Assembly (NCBI GenBank): GCA_016801845.1
Contig: CM028924.1
Coordinates: forward strand, 5,008,501-5,072,500
Length of the DNA: 64,000 nt
Reading direction: 5' to 3'
From: Polydactylus sextarius
Lineage: Eukaryota > Chordata > Actinopteri > Polynemidae
The translations under genes were made by a program, and so were the position numbers. The notes under the pieces are model-generated. The model saw nothing but the letters and a program-made list of their open reading frames with translations, searched no databases and was not told the origin of the DNA. Of this stretch, positions 14,802 through 26,475 are shown piece by piece (the first letter of the stretch is position 1; each line of letters opens with the position of its first letter).

Positions 14802-15260
14802 TTATTTTACCCAATGCCAGTATTGGCCCAAAGCCCATATTCTATTATTTAAAATGCAAAGGCCGGAAGATGTCTGAGTAGCATAAAATCTCCCAGAGCT
14901 TTGGGTCTTTTTTTCCAGTAATTTTTTAAACTCTCTGTAATGACTCCACTGAGTCTTGAATGTGCTCCAAAAAGGTCTCATCTCAGACACAAAAGCATAA
15001 AGATCATTAACAGCTTCCCTTTTATTGTGACCTAAATTTAACATTTGGGTTGAGAGAAAACAATCACACCTCTTCACATGCGATATGATCAAAGAATGAG
15101 TGTGCTCAAAGTATCTCAGCTCTCTGATCTTAACTGCTCGACAACAAATGAGCACATTTACTCTGCCACCGATCGCTTTGTGTGATGAGGCATATTTATT
15201 GCAGTTGTTCAGCAGACTCTTCGTTCCCAGACGCCTCGATGGCTCTGTGAGTGATTTCAC
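14802..15260 (-). other. 152-codon minus-strand ORF, unidentified
   Basis: An uninterrupted frame of 152 codons, among the longest in the window that does not rely on simple repeats. The middle part (about residues 75-110) is charged and aromatic, with an N-D-L-Y-A-F-V run. This spacing loosely recalls the helical region before the catalytic core of hAT-like transposase-derived proteins, but the similarity is too thin for a family call. There is no clear promoter, splice structure or zinc-finger motif, and the neighbour at 15.96 kb is a decayed retrotransposon. It may be a transposon fragment, or open by chance. Confidence 0.25.
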
Positions 15261-15950
15261 TTAACAAAAGACATCCCGGGAGAATTTGGACCCACGAAAA
15301 AAAAGTGTTGCTCCAATTATAAATAAATAAATTCATCAGAAGAAGCCAGATGTGTTACTAGTTCAGTTTGCACTGTAGGAAACAGCAGAACACAGGGCAG
15401 GAACTGAGTGTGCAGAGCTTAGAGTGGCTCAGCAAACTAATTAGCCTCAAACTCTATCTCTGCATATTTCAGTAGATCCTGACAAAAGGGGCAGTGTAGT
15501 GTACGACTAAAGCATATGTGCTTGCAAAAACAAACTCTAGTGAATTTTGCTTTATTCCCTGCTGAATAGCAGTAAAGTTTGAGAAAAAAGCTTATGTCTT
15601 ATTGAGAGATTTATTGTCACAGAACCACATGAAACAAGTTTCAAATATACTGATTCTGCAAACTGTTTTCTTAGAGTTTGAAAAAAAATTCCAAAATGGA
15701 GCACTTTTGATGTATGACTGACAGATTCAATCCATGTTTGAGGTCAGAATTAATCAACGCACATTTTCCGAATTGGTTTTGCGAACCTTCCCCTAGGGGC
15801 TTTCACCACTCGGCATACTTTGTATAATAACTGTGGGATTAACATAGAGGTGCATACAAGTTCTAGTCCCTTCAAGCAAAAAAAAATTTCCTCACAGGTT
15901 CAGAGACATTTATATGTTACTGTGAATCATCGGTTTGGTTGTTTAAGTAT
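15261..15950. other. Non-coding stretch, no gene seen
   Basis: AT-rich sequence between the unidentified ORF and the gypsy remnant. No long terminal repeat was recognised upstream of the gag remnant. Confidence 0.4.
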
Positions 15951-15956
15951 TGATAG

Positions 15957-16500
15957 TGGGTGACAGCAGAGTGGGAGGAACATTTCCTCCACCTGCCAGT
16001 CAACTGTCAACTTTTTTGATGCTTTGAGGAAGATTTTTTGGAGAAGTCTGGGTCTGTGAGGTTTCTAGCCCACAGGAGCAGCCAGGTATTCAACCAGACC
16101 ATCCACTTTGGGACTTTTACAGCAACAACAACACCTTTTTGCATTGCCTTTCCCAAGAACCAGACCCTATAGTTTGCTTAGCCATTAAGCTTCATTTTTG
16201 GGTTTCAGGGGAGGAAGGAAAAGAGCGGACAAGATACAATAACTCCTGGCCTTTTGGAGCTAGTGGGATATTTGGTGTGGCAGTACTGCCTCTTGGAAGG
16301 GGAATGACCCTGCAGCTCGGATGTACTCCTACTCCCTGTTTGCCTGGAGTCCTCAAGTGTTTCCCTGAAACTGGTGGAGTTTGTAGATTCTGGTGCTGAA
16401 GACATCTTCATTGACAGTGGACTGGCCCAACAACCCCCCCTGCTGTTGGAACTGCTTCACAGTCCTCCTAATGCCAATGTACCAGCCTGCCGCAAGTAAA
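15957..16500 (+). mobile_element. Ty3/gypsy retrotransposon gag-protease remnant, frameshifted
   Basis: Pieces of a gag-protease polyprotein appear in the right order, in shifting frames on the plus strand. WVTAEWEEHF starts at 15957, as in Sushi/RTL-type Gag. F-D-A-L-R-K-I-F follows near 16016. G-A-A-R-Y-S-T-R-P-S-T-L lies near 16077-16112, and L-A-I-K-L with basic and acidic residues near 16175-16230. The aspartic-protease active site reads VDSGAEDIFIDSGLAQQ at about 16383-16433. In these proteases DSGA holds the catalytic Asp. Stops and frameshifts separate the blocks and no intact reverse transcriptase follows, so this is a dead fragment. A domesticated RTL-like gene is unlikely given the interruptions. 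Confidence 0.75.
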
Positions 16501-19150
16501 TCAAGTCATTAAGCCTTTTGTTAGGTTTAGCACCTGTAAATTCCTTGGTAATTTTCAGTAAGTGCTTTGCTTTTGAATTCTATGCTTCCTTTCTTTGTAT
16601 CTTAGCCTCCGGTTTTACCGAAGTCGTTTTATGTTTTGGAACCAACTTTCCAAAAGGTAGCCAATTACAGAGGAACTATAATATAGTTTCAGGGTTAACA
16701 ATGGGGTGAAAACTTTTAATAAACTGAAAGTTGACACCTTAGTTAAACAGATAAAAAAAAAAAGTTGGATTAATTAGTAAAATCCTTTTATTTGGAAATG
16801 GAGTGTATGGAGGTGTAGCTCCTGTGTGATATAAATGGATCAAATTCAGGTTGCATGTGGTTTCATTATTCTGAGTTATGAGAGAAAGTGGTTTATGTGA
16901 TCCACAGGCTGGGAGCACAGCTCAAGGGGGGCTCACTTTCATAGAAATGAAATGCAGAATGTGCTGGAAAAGTTCAGTGGAGTGGCTCTGCAGCAGGTAA
17001 AGCAGCTTACTGCTCTGTTTTACTGAAGATGCAAGAACTCAAATCTGTGTCCCACATGTCATTATCCACTGTGTGTGTATGTGTGTCAGGGGAGTTGGTC
17101 CCATTTTCCAGTGTTATCATCTGCTTTAGCATCAGCTAGAATCTCAATATATGCTTATCTCATCCAAGCTGAGAGCTTCGTATTTGTGTTGTGTGTTTAT
17201 AATTCTGCTGCCACATCTGAGGAAATCAGACTGCACACACTTCACCTCCACGTGTCCATAAATGTGTGTCCAGCTGTGTTGATACATATGTGTGTTGATT
17301 CATTTTGTGTTGTTTGTGTGAGCGTTGTCTTATTGGTGATGATGCATGTGTGGGCTAATGCATCCCGGGGTGAATCTCAGTGGAAAGCAGGGAATCTCTA
17401 TTTCAGGTTCTCATGCCGACAACAGTCAGCTGCTGAAATTGTATGTTACTGTGTGCATAGATGTGGATGTGTGTGGGCATGAATCAATGTGTAGAGAGGA
17501 AACACTGATAATGGTTTGTGTGTGTGTGTGTGTGTGTGTGTGAATTATAGGCACGAAGGATAATAAAAGCTCTAATAACTGAATAAAATAGAATAAAAAT
17601 TGACATTAAATCAAATATCAAATCGCAATGAGTGAGATAAAGGGTTATAATGTAAAGACAAGTACACTTTAGTGTAATGTCCTCACTTGCTCAATCAACT
17701 GAAAAAGCAATCATTGCTCCAGGTTGACATAGCTGTGGATCTCATACCTGCACTGTGAGATCGAGATTCGTATTATTGCTGGATTTGAAAAAAATGAGGA
17801 AGGAGTTTCAGTGGCTTGTATACAGCATTACTGCTGTGTTTCAGCAAGGATGTGCAGCACAGAATGACATACTTAAACCATGAAAACTTATAAAGTTATA
17901 AGAAACGTTAGTACCATCCAATATCAACGGATAAATCTGCTGATTTTCTCAATATTTTCTTAAAAAGACAAAAATCTCACGAAAAGAACGAAAACAATGA
18001 ATCGAAACCATAACAACACTTGAGATAGTGTGTTTCACCATCTTTCAAGATCTTTCAAGGCTTACGTGTTCCTTTATTACAACAAGCATGTGCACTGTAG
18101 TTTATTTTTGAGGAAATCCCTTATAAAAAACATAGTGCTACTAAAACAGTCCCCAACAAATACGCTATATTTTTGTGTTTGAGTAACATTTGCAAGAGGG
18201 TAAAGCTCTCAGATGCTTTGGGAAATTGTTTACTAAATCTTTTCAAAATCACAGTAGGTGTTCATGACTCATTTTAAAATGACCCCATCTTAAATTATTT
18301 ATATTGCGGTAGGGACGTGGTGAAGCATAGAGACATAGAATAAAGTGTTGTTGGGTTTGGCTTAAAAATTAAAGTTCATTTAAAATGTTTTAAGTTCAGG
18401 GTGGGCATTACGCTATGATAGATGAGTTACAAACAGCATTTCACACCTCACTGAACTACAGCACAGAAAAAAAAAAAAATAAACTTACTTAATATGCACA
18501 ATCTACTCACTCAGACTGACAGTGTATTACTGAGTGATGCCTTGATCCCAACAACATCAAACCAGACATCCAGAGGTAACACCGAAGCAGCCCAATGTAC
18601 TTCGATTGCTTTCCTTCTTTTATTTACAGTGGTGACCAGTTTTTTTTTTTTTTTAAAAAAGGAGATTACTCTTCTGATATCATCTAGTCTGTGATGGAAA
18701 AAAATGTAATTGCACAGCAAGCAGTGCTTCTCCCTGCAGTACAAAACAGTAACTGCATGGTACCACCCTATTCAATGCTAACGAAAGAGGTCAGTCTAAC
18801 AGCTGAGCCATCACACTGAACTGAAATAACAAATAACTTGTGCCATGTCACTGCAGAGTATTCACCACGAATAACTGAGTTTGGCAAAGTAGTTGAAAAA
18901 TATGATGAAGCAAATTATATTTAACTGTTAAATGACATGCACATAGAAACATATGTCAAGTCGACCTAACTGTGCATGTACAGTTGGATTTTTTGTCATG
19001 TATTAAAGACCGAACAAAGAGGTTTGACAACCTGTGAATTTCTTGTGAAAGTGGTTGATTAATCTAATTATTGGCTGAAGTATTTGCCCAGCACTTATTA
19101 CATAGCTAGTTATTACAGAGTTTGAGCTTGAGGCTCATTTAGTCTTACAT
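16501..19150. other. Non-coding stretch, no gene seen
   Basis: Contains a GT run at 17516-17542 and GT-rich sequence from 17060 to 17520 whose long frames follow from that composition. A12-A13 tracts occur near 16752 and 18467. No exon recognised. Confidence 0.45.
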
Positions 19151-19269
19151 TAATATGAAGGTACTCCTTTCTCCTCACCTGCAACTGCACTGTAAGGAGT
19201 CCAATGAAAGTCACCTCAAGCAGACTGACAAGATTATCTGTTTAAATGAACATGTTATTTCTGCTCTGA

Positions 19270-19790
19270 CTGCACACAATATTTGTTGTCTGCTATTGCA
19301 ACTGCATTCTTTCAAAACTAGTTGTCTGCCAGGCTCCAAGCTACAGTATCTCTACTTCACTTTCCTCACAGCCTCTTGAAAAACACTTGAGCCCTAACAT
19401 CTCATCCTAAATGCTGTTTGTCCCAAATTTCTTAAATTCCTTCTTGTCCTGCTCTCCCTTTTCTAGCTCCCTATGGCAGCTCATACTACTTACTTAAAAA
19501 AAAAAATCCTGATGCTGGTGCACTTGGCAGTGAGGGAATCTGCAGCTCTGTACCTCCAGGCCATGGTTAAGCCAGACACAAGTGCTCATGCTTTGGATTC
19601 TGTTACGATTGGCTGCTTGGCTCCAATTTCCCTGCACTGGGCTGGACATCACCACACCCTGCCCCAAATATTATGGCGGAATAATCTTCCTGCTGGAGTA
19701 CAGAGTTATTCCTTATATTCTGCCAAAGGCTCAAAACTCCTCCTGCACTCCACTGATTTCTCATGCACAACTCCTTCCATTTCATTAGCT
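19270..19790 (+). mobile_element. LINE fragment: C-terminal end of reverse transcriptase, decayed
   Basis: Translated pieces match the end of a teleost CR1/L2/Rex1-like non-LTR reverse transcriptase in the expected order, with frameshifts. C-Y-C-N (the D-Y-C-N block) is near 19291. P-K-F with L-P-M-A-A-H (the H-W-L-P-V-A-A block) lies at about 19420-19485. A-L-Y-L-Q-A-M-V-K-P then D-T-S-A-H-A-L-D-S follow at 19545-19602. L-W-R-N-N-L-P-A-G-V lies at 19667-19698. At least two stops and frame changes show it is inactive. Family assignment below superfamily is uncertain. Confidence 0.75.
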
Positions 19791-20297
19791 GCAACTACAT
19801 TTATTCACCTAACACTTCTATTAGAAGCCCCTGAAGCTTCAGTTCCTCAATTTCATTTATTTGCAATTTTATTGATGCTGGTAACCACACAATATCATAA
19901 TGAGCTACTCCAGATGTTGAAAAGAACTGAACTGCAACTTGGGCTAAATCGTCAACCCTTTGTGCTATATAGTAACTCATCGAAAATCATTGCAGCAGAT
20001 TGTTGACAGCACGGCCCTTGGGGACACCACACCTTGTATTCATTTAAAACACTAACTATACTCACTGTAATCTGCGTTAAGATTATCAAAGCTTTACAGT
20101 TTTACAATGAGCTTTACTTTTTCTTGTTCAGCCAAATCACTTCCAGCTGAGGAGAATCTCAGTAGCAATAAAAGACTGGGCAAGATTATGCACCGTTTAT
20201 CAAAAAACTTGAAACCTTTTTTTTTTTTTTTTTTACCTAGAATTCCCTCTTCATAAATGTTCCTGATACTTCCTTGAGGTTGGGCAATATTTTCAGG

Positions 20298-20781
20298 ATG
20301 TTGGGAAATGTCCTTTTGTTGGAAAAAATGCAGGACATAGCGTACATAAGCTCGCAGTATGGATTGACGTACGATGAAATACTCCGATGGGTTTCCGATC
20401 AGAGTCACTGTGCAAGATGCCCGAGGCAGGTAACAAACGAGATGGAGCCGGCTCTGGCTGGAAAAATGCATCATGTTCCGACATCCATCACATTAATTTG
20501 TCAAAAAAAAAAAAAAAAAAAACAGGTGTGCACATCCCCCGCAGCTGACAAATAACTGTCGAGCTGTACAATCCGGTTTTTAATAGTGAAGCTTTGCCTC
20601 TTCTTCATCGCAGGCATCTAATATTCAGAGAAGACATTTTTGCAATTTGTATATGTCTCCTCTCTGGTATTTATCTAATGACAAGAGCAGCAGGGATTTC
20701 TCAAGTATCAGCGACACTTCTATCCGGCAGGAGTTTGCCCGGTCACTGTCTCCCCATGAGAACGTAGACTCCATTTGTTAA
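20298..20781 (+). CDS. Candidate two-exon gene or 3' gene end, unknown protein
   Basis: Exon A runs from a strong acceptor (long T tract then ACCTAG, AG at 20239-20240) to a donor CAG|GTAACA with its last base at 20429. It is 189 bases, open throughout, and both ends are in phase 0. Exon B runs from acceptor TTCTTCATCGCAG (first base 20614) to TAA at 20779-20781. The 184-base intron is a typical teleost size. Joined, the frame stays open. An in-frame ATG at 20298 would give about 99 residues, and one at 20328 about 89. The product has Q-Y-G-L-T-Y-D-E-I-L-R-W-V-S-D, slightly like a divergent homeodomain helix, then C-A-R-C-P-R, and a Ser-rich end closing in E-N-V-D-S-I-C. I recognise no family. 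Upstream exons may exist, since exon A stays open back to its acceptor. AATAAA near 21200 could serve as poly(A) signal. The minus strand is also partly open (a 49-codon frame opposite exon B), so a conserved non-coding element is the main alternative. Confidence 0.4.
20430..20613 (+). other. Putative small intron of the candidate gene
   Basis: Begins GTAACA and ends in a pyrimidine-rich CCTCTTCTTCATCGCAG, and includes an A20 tract at about 20502-20522. It is real only if the flanking exons are. Confidence 0.35.
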
Positions 20782-22415
20782 TACAAGGAGTTAACTGTGT
20801 GTCACTGGGTTTGGCTTTGTCAGGACAGCAGCTGGAATTTCATGCTTGAATTGCCTTGCCGTCATATTATCAACTTGGAGCCAATGGACGTTTAACAATA
20901 TGTTTTGTTCTCAAAAAAGAAAGTTTTAGATCCGATAGTCACATGCAAACTTACATGTGCAATGGAAATTCATAGTTTTCCACTGAGTTATTGTAGATGT
21001 TATTATTTCTGAATGTCAGAAATGTCTTTACATGACGTAGGCTATTGTGTTACTGAGCAATATATACGCAATTTTTAATTAGTGGATGTTTACCGATGCA
21101 TCTTTATCCTATCCTATATTTGATTATGTACAGTAAGTCAATAAGCCTATTGCACCTGCCTTGTAGTATGTTAATTATTTCCTATGCAATAGACGTGTAA
21201 ATAAATTAAAATATACTACAGACAAAATCCTGTAATATCTTCATCATTGAGGTATCTTTAGGTTGGATGTTGGCCCTTTAACTAGGAGAACAGAGAAGAG
21301 GAACAGACCTCCATGGTCCTTTTATCAATTCATTGTTGCTGTGGTTCATTTTTTAAACACTAGATGACAGTAATACATTTCAGAGAGAGGGGGAACCCAG
21401 TAAGAGGCAGTAAACAGGAGAGGAAAGGATGTTGGGGAGGAACAAGGGAGGAGAGGAGGCGTCAAAAAGGCAGAAAGGTATGAATAAAGAATGGGAGGAA
21501 GATGAGAAAGAGGAAAAGGACTAAAAAGGTTGTAAGACTGGAGGAAATTAAAATAAAGGGGCCTTGAAAGAGATGGATAAAATGACTATAGGAGGCTACA
21601 AGGGGAGGTGTGCCAAGAGATGGAAGAAGAAAACTAGAGACAAATATCTGTTCTTCTGTCAACTCTGTCCTCCCCAAAGTGTTCATCCTCTTTTCCCCTC
21701 ATTCCACAAACAGAAAGCAGATTGGGAGATAAATGATAAGACGAGAGCTGATCCGTATTGTGGGCAGAGATGGAGGTTATTTTGGAATCATAAGTGTTTT
21801 GTTAATATTTTCAATCAGATTCTGGGTGTTCTGCTGTCATCAAAGGAATTAACTTCAATTCTCCACTGTCTGTTTTATCTGATCTCTGACCCTATTTCCT
21901 CTCCCCATCTGTCTCAGTGCTGCTGATTCTCTCTGCCATCCCCCGTGTCACCCTCCTTCATCCCCTCTAAAAATAACAGCATTTTTTTTTTTTTTGGAAA
22001 TTGCCACTGTCAGTTTAAAAAGTTGCATGTAAATCTTGAGAAGTTACAGTTTTACAGCTTAAAAAAAAAAAAAACACAAGAGCAAGTCTTCACAGCATGT
22101 TGAGAAGTATAAAACATTTGTAGGACATTACCAATCAATAACTCCACACTTTAAGAGCCACCCAAAGCTCCACGCTGTTTTACTCGTTTGCTAATGCTGA
22201 AGCTGCTTGAGCCTCAAAGCTATGGAACAAGATGACTGCTTAAAAATACAAATGTAGGATGTAATAGAAGTGAAGAAATGTGTATTGTTTGAACACACTG
22301 TTGAAAGTCTGTGAACTGAGAATTTCACTGCTAAATAAATCTGACATACAATTACTTTCCCCTCTGCTGGTGATGTTTTATAAAAGGTGGACATATTTTT
22401 CCCTTCCAAATCTAT
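20782..22415. other. Non-coding stretch with purine-rich tract
   Basis: Mostly AT-rich. From about 21376 to 21600 the plus strand is strongly purine-rich, with many GGAGG and GAAGA words, so the minus strand looks like a polypyrimidine tract. Homopolymers occur near 21981 and 22060. If the upstream candidate gene is real, the first 400-450 bases may be its 3' UTR. Confidence 0.4.
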
Positions 22416-22417
22416 TA

Positions 22418-22580
22418 ATAAAGGAGCAGTTTGACATTTTTGGGAAATTCAATTATACTTGCATTGTTGTTCTGGTTTAGGAGAGAAGATTCATAACGCT
22501 CTCATGTCTGTGTTGTCCTGTCAGCAGCTGGTTAAGTTCAGCATTAAAACTGGATTCAGTGGGGAAACGGATCACCTGTC
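22418..22580 (+). repeat. Unclassified teleost interspersed repeat fragment
   Basis: AGGAGCAGTTTGACATTTTT, then GGGAAATTC, GAGAAGATTC, CTCTCATGTCTGTG, CAGCTGGTTAAG and TTAAAACTGG follow in the order I recall from a very common fish repeat whose copies begin with a similar 'GCAGTTTGACATTTTGGGAAAT' phrase. The copy is diverged and truncated. The assignment is from memory. Confidence 0.55.
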
Positions 22581-22589
22581 ATTGTACTT

Positions 22590-23775
22590 TATTTGGATGG
22601 ATTGCTTTGTGTATACAGTCCTTCATGTTCACACACATATCCTCATTTATAAGCTAGTGCCTAACCTAAATTCTGAATCATCTCTCCTTTTATGGTATTG
22701 TGTTTATTTCCGTGAATGTACTGTACTGTACTGTGGCAGGGGTAAGTGGGTTGGTTGAGGTAGGGGGTCCTGTTGACACCTCATGTGACTGAGTCACTCA
22801 CAGCTCAGGTTGAAACAGACTGTTAAATGACAGGGGGGAAAAAGCTCAACTGAAAACTGGAACAAGTACAAATTGTCACTTGTGTTCTGGAAGTCACACA
22901 GGGGCTGAGCTGCTCATTGTGGTAATAGTCAACCATTCATTCAAGTTTACAGATCTCAGTTTGTAGAAAGCTGTTAGGCTAATGATCAAAATGTAGCAAT
23001 TTAAGGTCAAACACTTTAAAAGCTAGCAATTTAGCCTTTCTCTCAGTAAATGTGTGTATGCGGAGAAAAAAGCAGCAAAGGGTTTGAACACGCTATCAAG
23101 TTTACAAAGGTGAAATCATCCATCACATCTGTTGAATTAAATGATTTTTGATGTGCTTCTGCAGATGCCTTCAAATAAAATTTCAGCATCCTGTAGCCTA
23201 CTGGCCCTTCATCTGCTGTCAGTGCTCATCGCGCCAGAGTGAAGCTGACCCTGCACTGAAGCTCTGTTTAACCTCCAGCAACACAACAGGTAATTTTGAA
23301 CCCTGCTGATCATTCGTCTCTACAGCAAAAGACTGATTGGATGATTGACCCTGCTGGTGGTCAACAGGCAGTCTGCCTTTCCATCAAACAGTGTGAAAGA
23401 GTCAGTGTCAATGTGTAAGATTTATATAGGGAATTCTTGATTTATATAATTTCAGGTGCAAGATATGTACCAAAATAAATTATACACACAAATGAACAAT
23501 ATCAGTGTATTGCAACCTCACATTCACATAAAAAAATCTCACTATGTGATCCTGTTATTGAATAATCTAACTGCTTCTTCCACAAGAGTTATGTTTTTTT
23601 TATTCATTTACAAATTTTCCACCAGAAATAGTCATCAGAACCATGGCTGTGTAATTTGGTGTAATTTACTTCCACTCTCTGTGTGATATGCTCCAATTTA
23701 AAACAATTATCATGAAGTCAAATTAAAGAGACTAGAATTCAAATATTCATACTCGGCATGTGCTTTCCTTCCTTG
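22590..23775. other. Non-coding stretch, no gene seen
   Basis: A segment at about 23164-23289 sits between acceptor-like CTTCTGCAG and donor-like AACAG|GTAATT and has one open frame. It resembles no protein and was not called. Confidence 0.4.
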
Positions 23776-23781
23776 CAGAGA

Positions 23782-23890
23782 TAGATAGATAGATACAATA
23801 CATATAGATATAATACTAAGCACTCAGTGCCAATGTCTGCAAAAAATAAAAAAATAATAAAAAAATAAATAAAATAAAATAAATAAATCA
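23782..23890. repeat. (GATA)n run and A/T-rich low-complexity tract
   Basis: GATA units at about 23782-23800, then at 23838-23889 an array of A-runs broken by single Ts (AAATA-type units). Both directly visible. Confidence 0.85.
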
Positions 23891-23910
23891 CTGCTTTCAA
23901 TGCCACATTT

Positions 23911-25225
23911 TCTTTGTTGGTATGTGCTGCATATTCATGGATCTGACCAAATGTGCATTGTTAAAAAAGTGTTCAACTGATCTTTGACTTCTCAATGTCT
24001 ACTGTATTCTCCAACTCCAACATCCAATAAGTTTGACGCATCATCTGAAGAAATTAATCTTACAGTTGCATGACATGGAAAAAGTATAAACCTAAAACTC
24101 ATTTTGAACATTTTTTTTGAACTCGATGCTGTTTAAAGATGCTTTAAAATATGAGGACTACACAGTGCGTCATCTGACCACATCACAAAGCAAATCAAAG
24201 CAGTTTATATCAAGTCCAAATGGTCAGTTCAATCAAATGTGGGGTGAAAAACCTGCCATCAGTCTCCCTCTGGCTGCAATGAAGGGGCACAGTAACACAC
24301 ACAAGAAAGACCCTCCCCAAAGACTCCCACGATGTTTGTAGCTATCTAACTGTATACACTGAGGTAATCAAAGCCTTTGGAATACTATACGTGGACATAG
24401 GCTTTGAGACAGTCCAAGTGTGTACTGGTGATATAAACAGTGTGCACTTTCTGTGCAGGAATCTTTGTTGGTATGCTACATGCTCGTAGATCTGACCTGA
24501 TGTACATTGTCAAAAAAATGTTCAACTAAACTTTGACTTTTCAGTGTCTACTGTATTCTCCAACTCTGACTGACTGACTTCTATAACTTCCAATAAGTTT
24601 GACGCATCCTCTGAAGAAATCAATTTTACAGTTGCTTGACATGGAACAAAGTCTAAACTTAAACTTTATTTGGAACATCATTGAACACAATGCTGTTTAA
24701 AGATGCTTTAAAATATGAGGATTACACAGTGTGTCATCTTGCCACATCACCAAGCAAAGCAAAGTGGTTTATATAAAGTCCAGATGGTCAGTTCAATCAA
24801 ATGTGGGGTGAAAAACCTGCTATCAGTCTCCCTCTGGCTGGAATAAAGGGGCACAGTAACACACACACACACTCTCAGACAGACTCTCCCCAAAGAGATT
24901 CACAGTGTTTGATAGAGGAATTTTTGATGTGCTTACAAAATGTTTGTATCTATGTAACTGTATACACTGAGGTAATCAAAGCTTTTGGAATACTATCCAT
25001 GGACATAAGCTTTGAGACAGTCCAAGTATGTGCTTGTGATATAAACAATGTACACTGCCTGTGCAGGAATATTAGCTGGTATAATGCTACATGCTCACAA
25101 ATCTGACCTGATATACAACTGAACTTTTACTTAACAGTCTCTACTTTATCCTCCAACTCTGACTGACTTCTCCAGCATCCATTAAGTTTAACTCATCTCC
25201 TGAAGAAATCAATCTTACAGTGTTG
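23911..25225. repeat. Tandem array, 2.3 copies of a 550-610 bp unit
   Basis: Copy 1 spans 23911-24461, copy 2 about 24462-25070, and a partial copy 3 about 25071-25225. Shared landmarks recur in the same order: TCTTTGTTGG start, GATCTGACC, CTACTGTATTCTCCAACTC, AATAAGTTTGACGCATC, GATGCTTTAAAATATGAGGA, GGTCAGTTCAATCAAATGTG, GAAAAACCTGC, and TATACACTGAGGTAATCAAA. Copy 2 carries about 45 extra bases near 24896-24945 (AGATTCACAGTG to TGCTTACAAA) that copy 1 lacks. Divergence is visible at scattered positions, so the duplication is not recent. Frames shared by the copies are short and have no known domain. I do not recognise the unit. Confidence 0.9.
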
Positions 25226-25229
25226 CCTT

Positions 25230-25994
25230 TGGAAGTACACACAAAAATTGACAAAAGCAAGCACAGAAGTATGAAAAAGGAAAAGCTAAAAAAGAGTTTG
25301 AGTTTGAGTTAGTTCAGCCCCTGCTGTACTCTTACACCTCCACACACCTGGCCAATCATAAAATGTGTTGGGTGCAGTTCTTCTTGATTTTGCAATCACA
25401 AAGAAATATTCTGACACCATTGTGCAGCATATTGATGTCTGAGATATATAGACGTGTGGCTATAGTGTGAACATGCTCTTTAAGTTATAGTCAGAGTGTG
25501 TCATGTCACCCAGGGCGAAAAATATGTCAGTCTGGAGCAACAAGTGACCCAAATGTGTTAACGTTTCCTACACTAGAATATAAATGAAGGAGCTGCATGC
25601 TCAGTCATGGTGAGTCCACACCTCCCACGCAACAACATCAGTTTTCCTCCTAGTGGTAGACTCACTCCAGGCACCTATTTTTCATCAGAAAATGATCAGG
25701 ATGCTGTGGCGGGTGGTGTTGCTTTATTGGCCATGACTGAAACCATTTTGCCCTCACATTGTCTGATCATGTATTCCACTCTAATCTGAACTTGTTACAT
25801 ACAGCTGAGCCATGAGCTGTTGGCTGAAAATTACCAAAAGTCAGATGAGGACAGGGGAGCTGCATGCATATACTTTAATAATCTGACTCTGCCTATGTGA
25901 GACACATGGCTGCAAGTTTTTATGTCTGTTTATGTATCTGGTACATCATGGATAGTACTGCAGATAGTTGGTGTATGAGTTGTTGCACTGGTTT

Positions 25995-26031
<37 letters not shown>

Positions 26032-26475
26032 GTGACTGATGACTTTTTTGAGCGATGAATTATGTGGATGTACATGTACAGGATTATGCACCACATCAAT
26101 TTTAAATAACAAACTGTAAAAGTATTTCTTTAAAAAAAAAAAAGTATAAATGTAGAAATATTTATGTAAATGTATGCAGCCCTTGATGGCTTTCTTTCAA
26201 AGGCTATGATTATGGAAGTCACTCATCAAAAAAAAAAAAAAAAAAAAAAGAAGAGAAATATGAAGTAAAGGTTAAAGAATTAAGTTACAGTTTTTTCCCC
26301 TGCATGACAGCAGTGATTTATCCAACTCTGTGACTTTCAACTTCTCTGACAGTTTCCATCTATTTCCATTTCAATCATATTTTGGTGCACCGGCAGAGCC
26401 ATTACGCCTATCAAGTCATCCAGTAATAGTTTACCCACGCACGCGCACACACACACAGTTTACACACACACACAC

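Noticed and set aside
16139..16399. 86-codon plus frame as a gene
   Set aside because: It covers part of the frameshifted gag-protease remnant, and its second half is out of frame with the protease.
19473..20006. 177-codon plus frame as a novel gene
   Set aside because: Its core matches the end of a LINE reverse transcriptase, with upstream frameshifts.
23164..23289. Exon between CTTCTGCAG and AACAG|GTAATT
   Set aside because: Only one frame is open, it is Cys-rich without a known pattern, and there are no partner exons.
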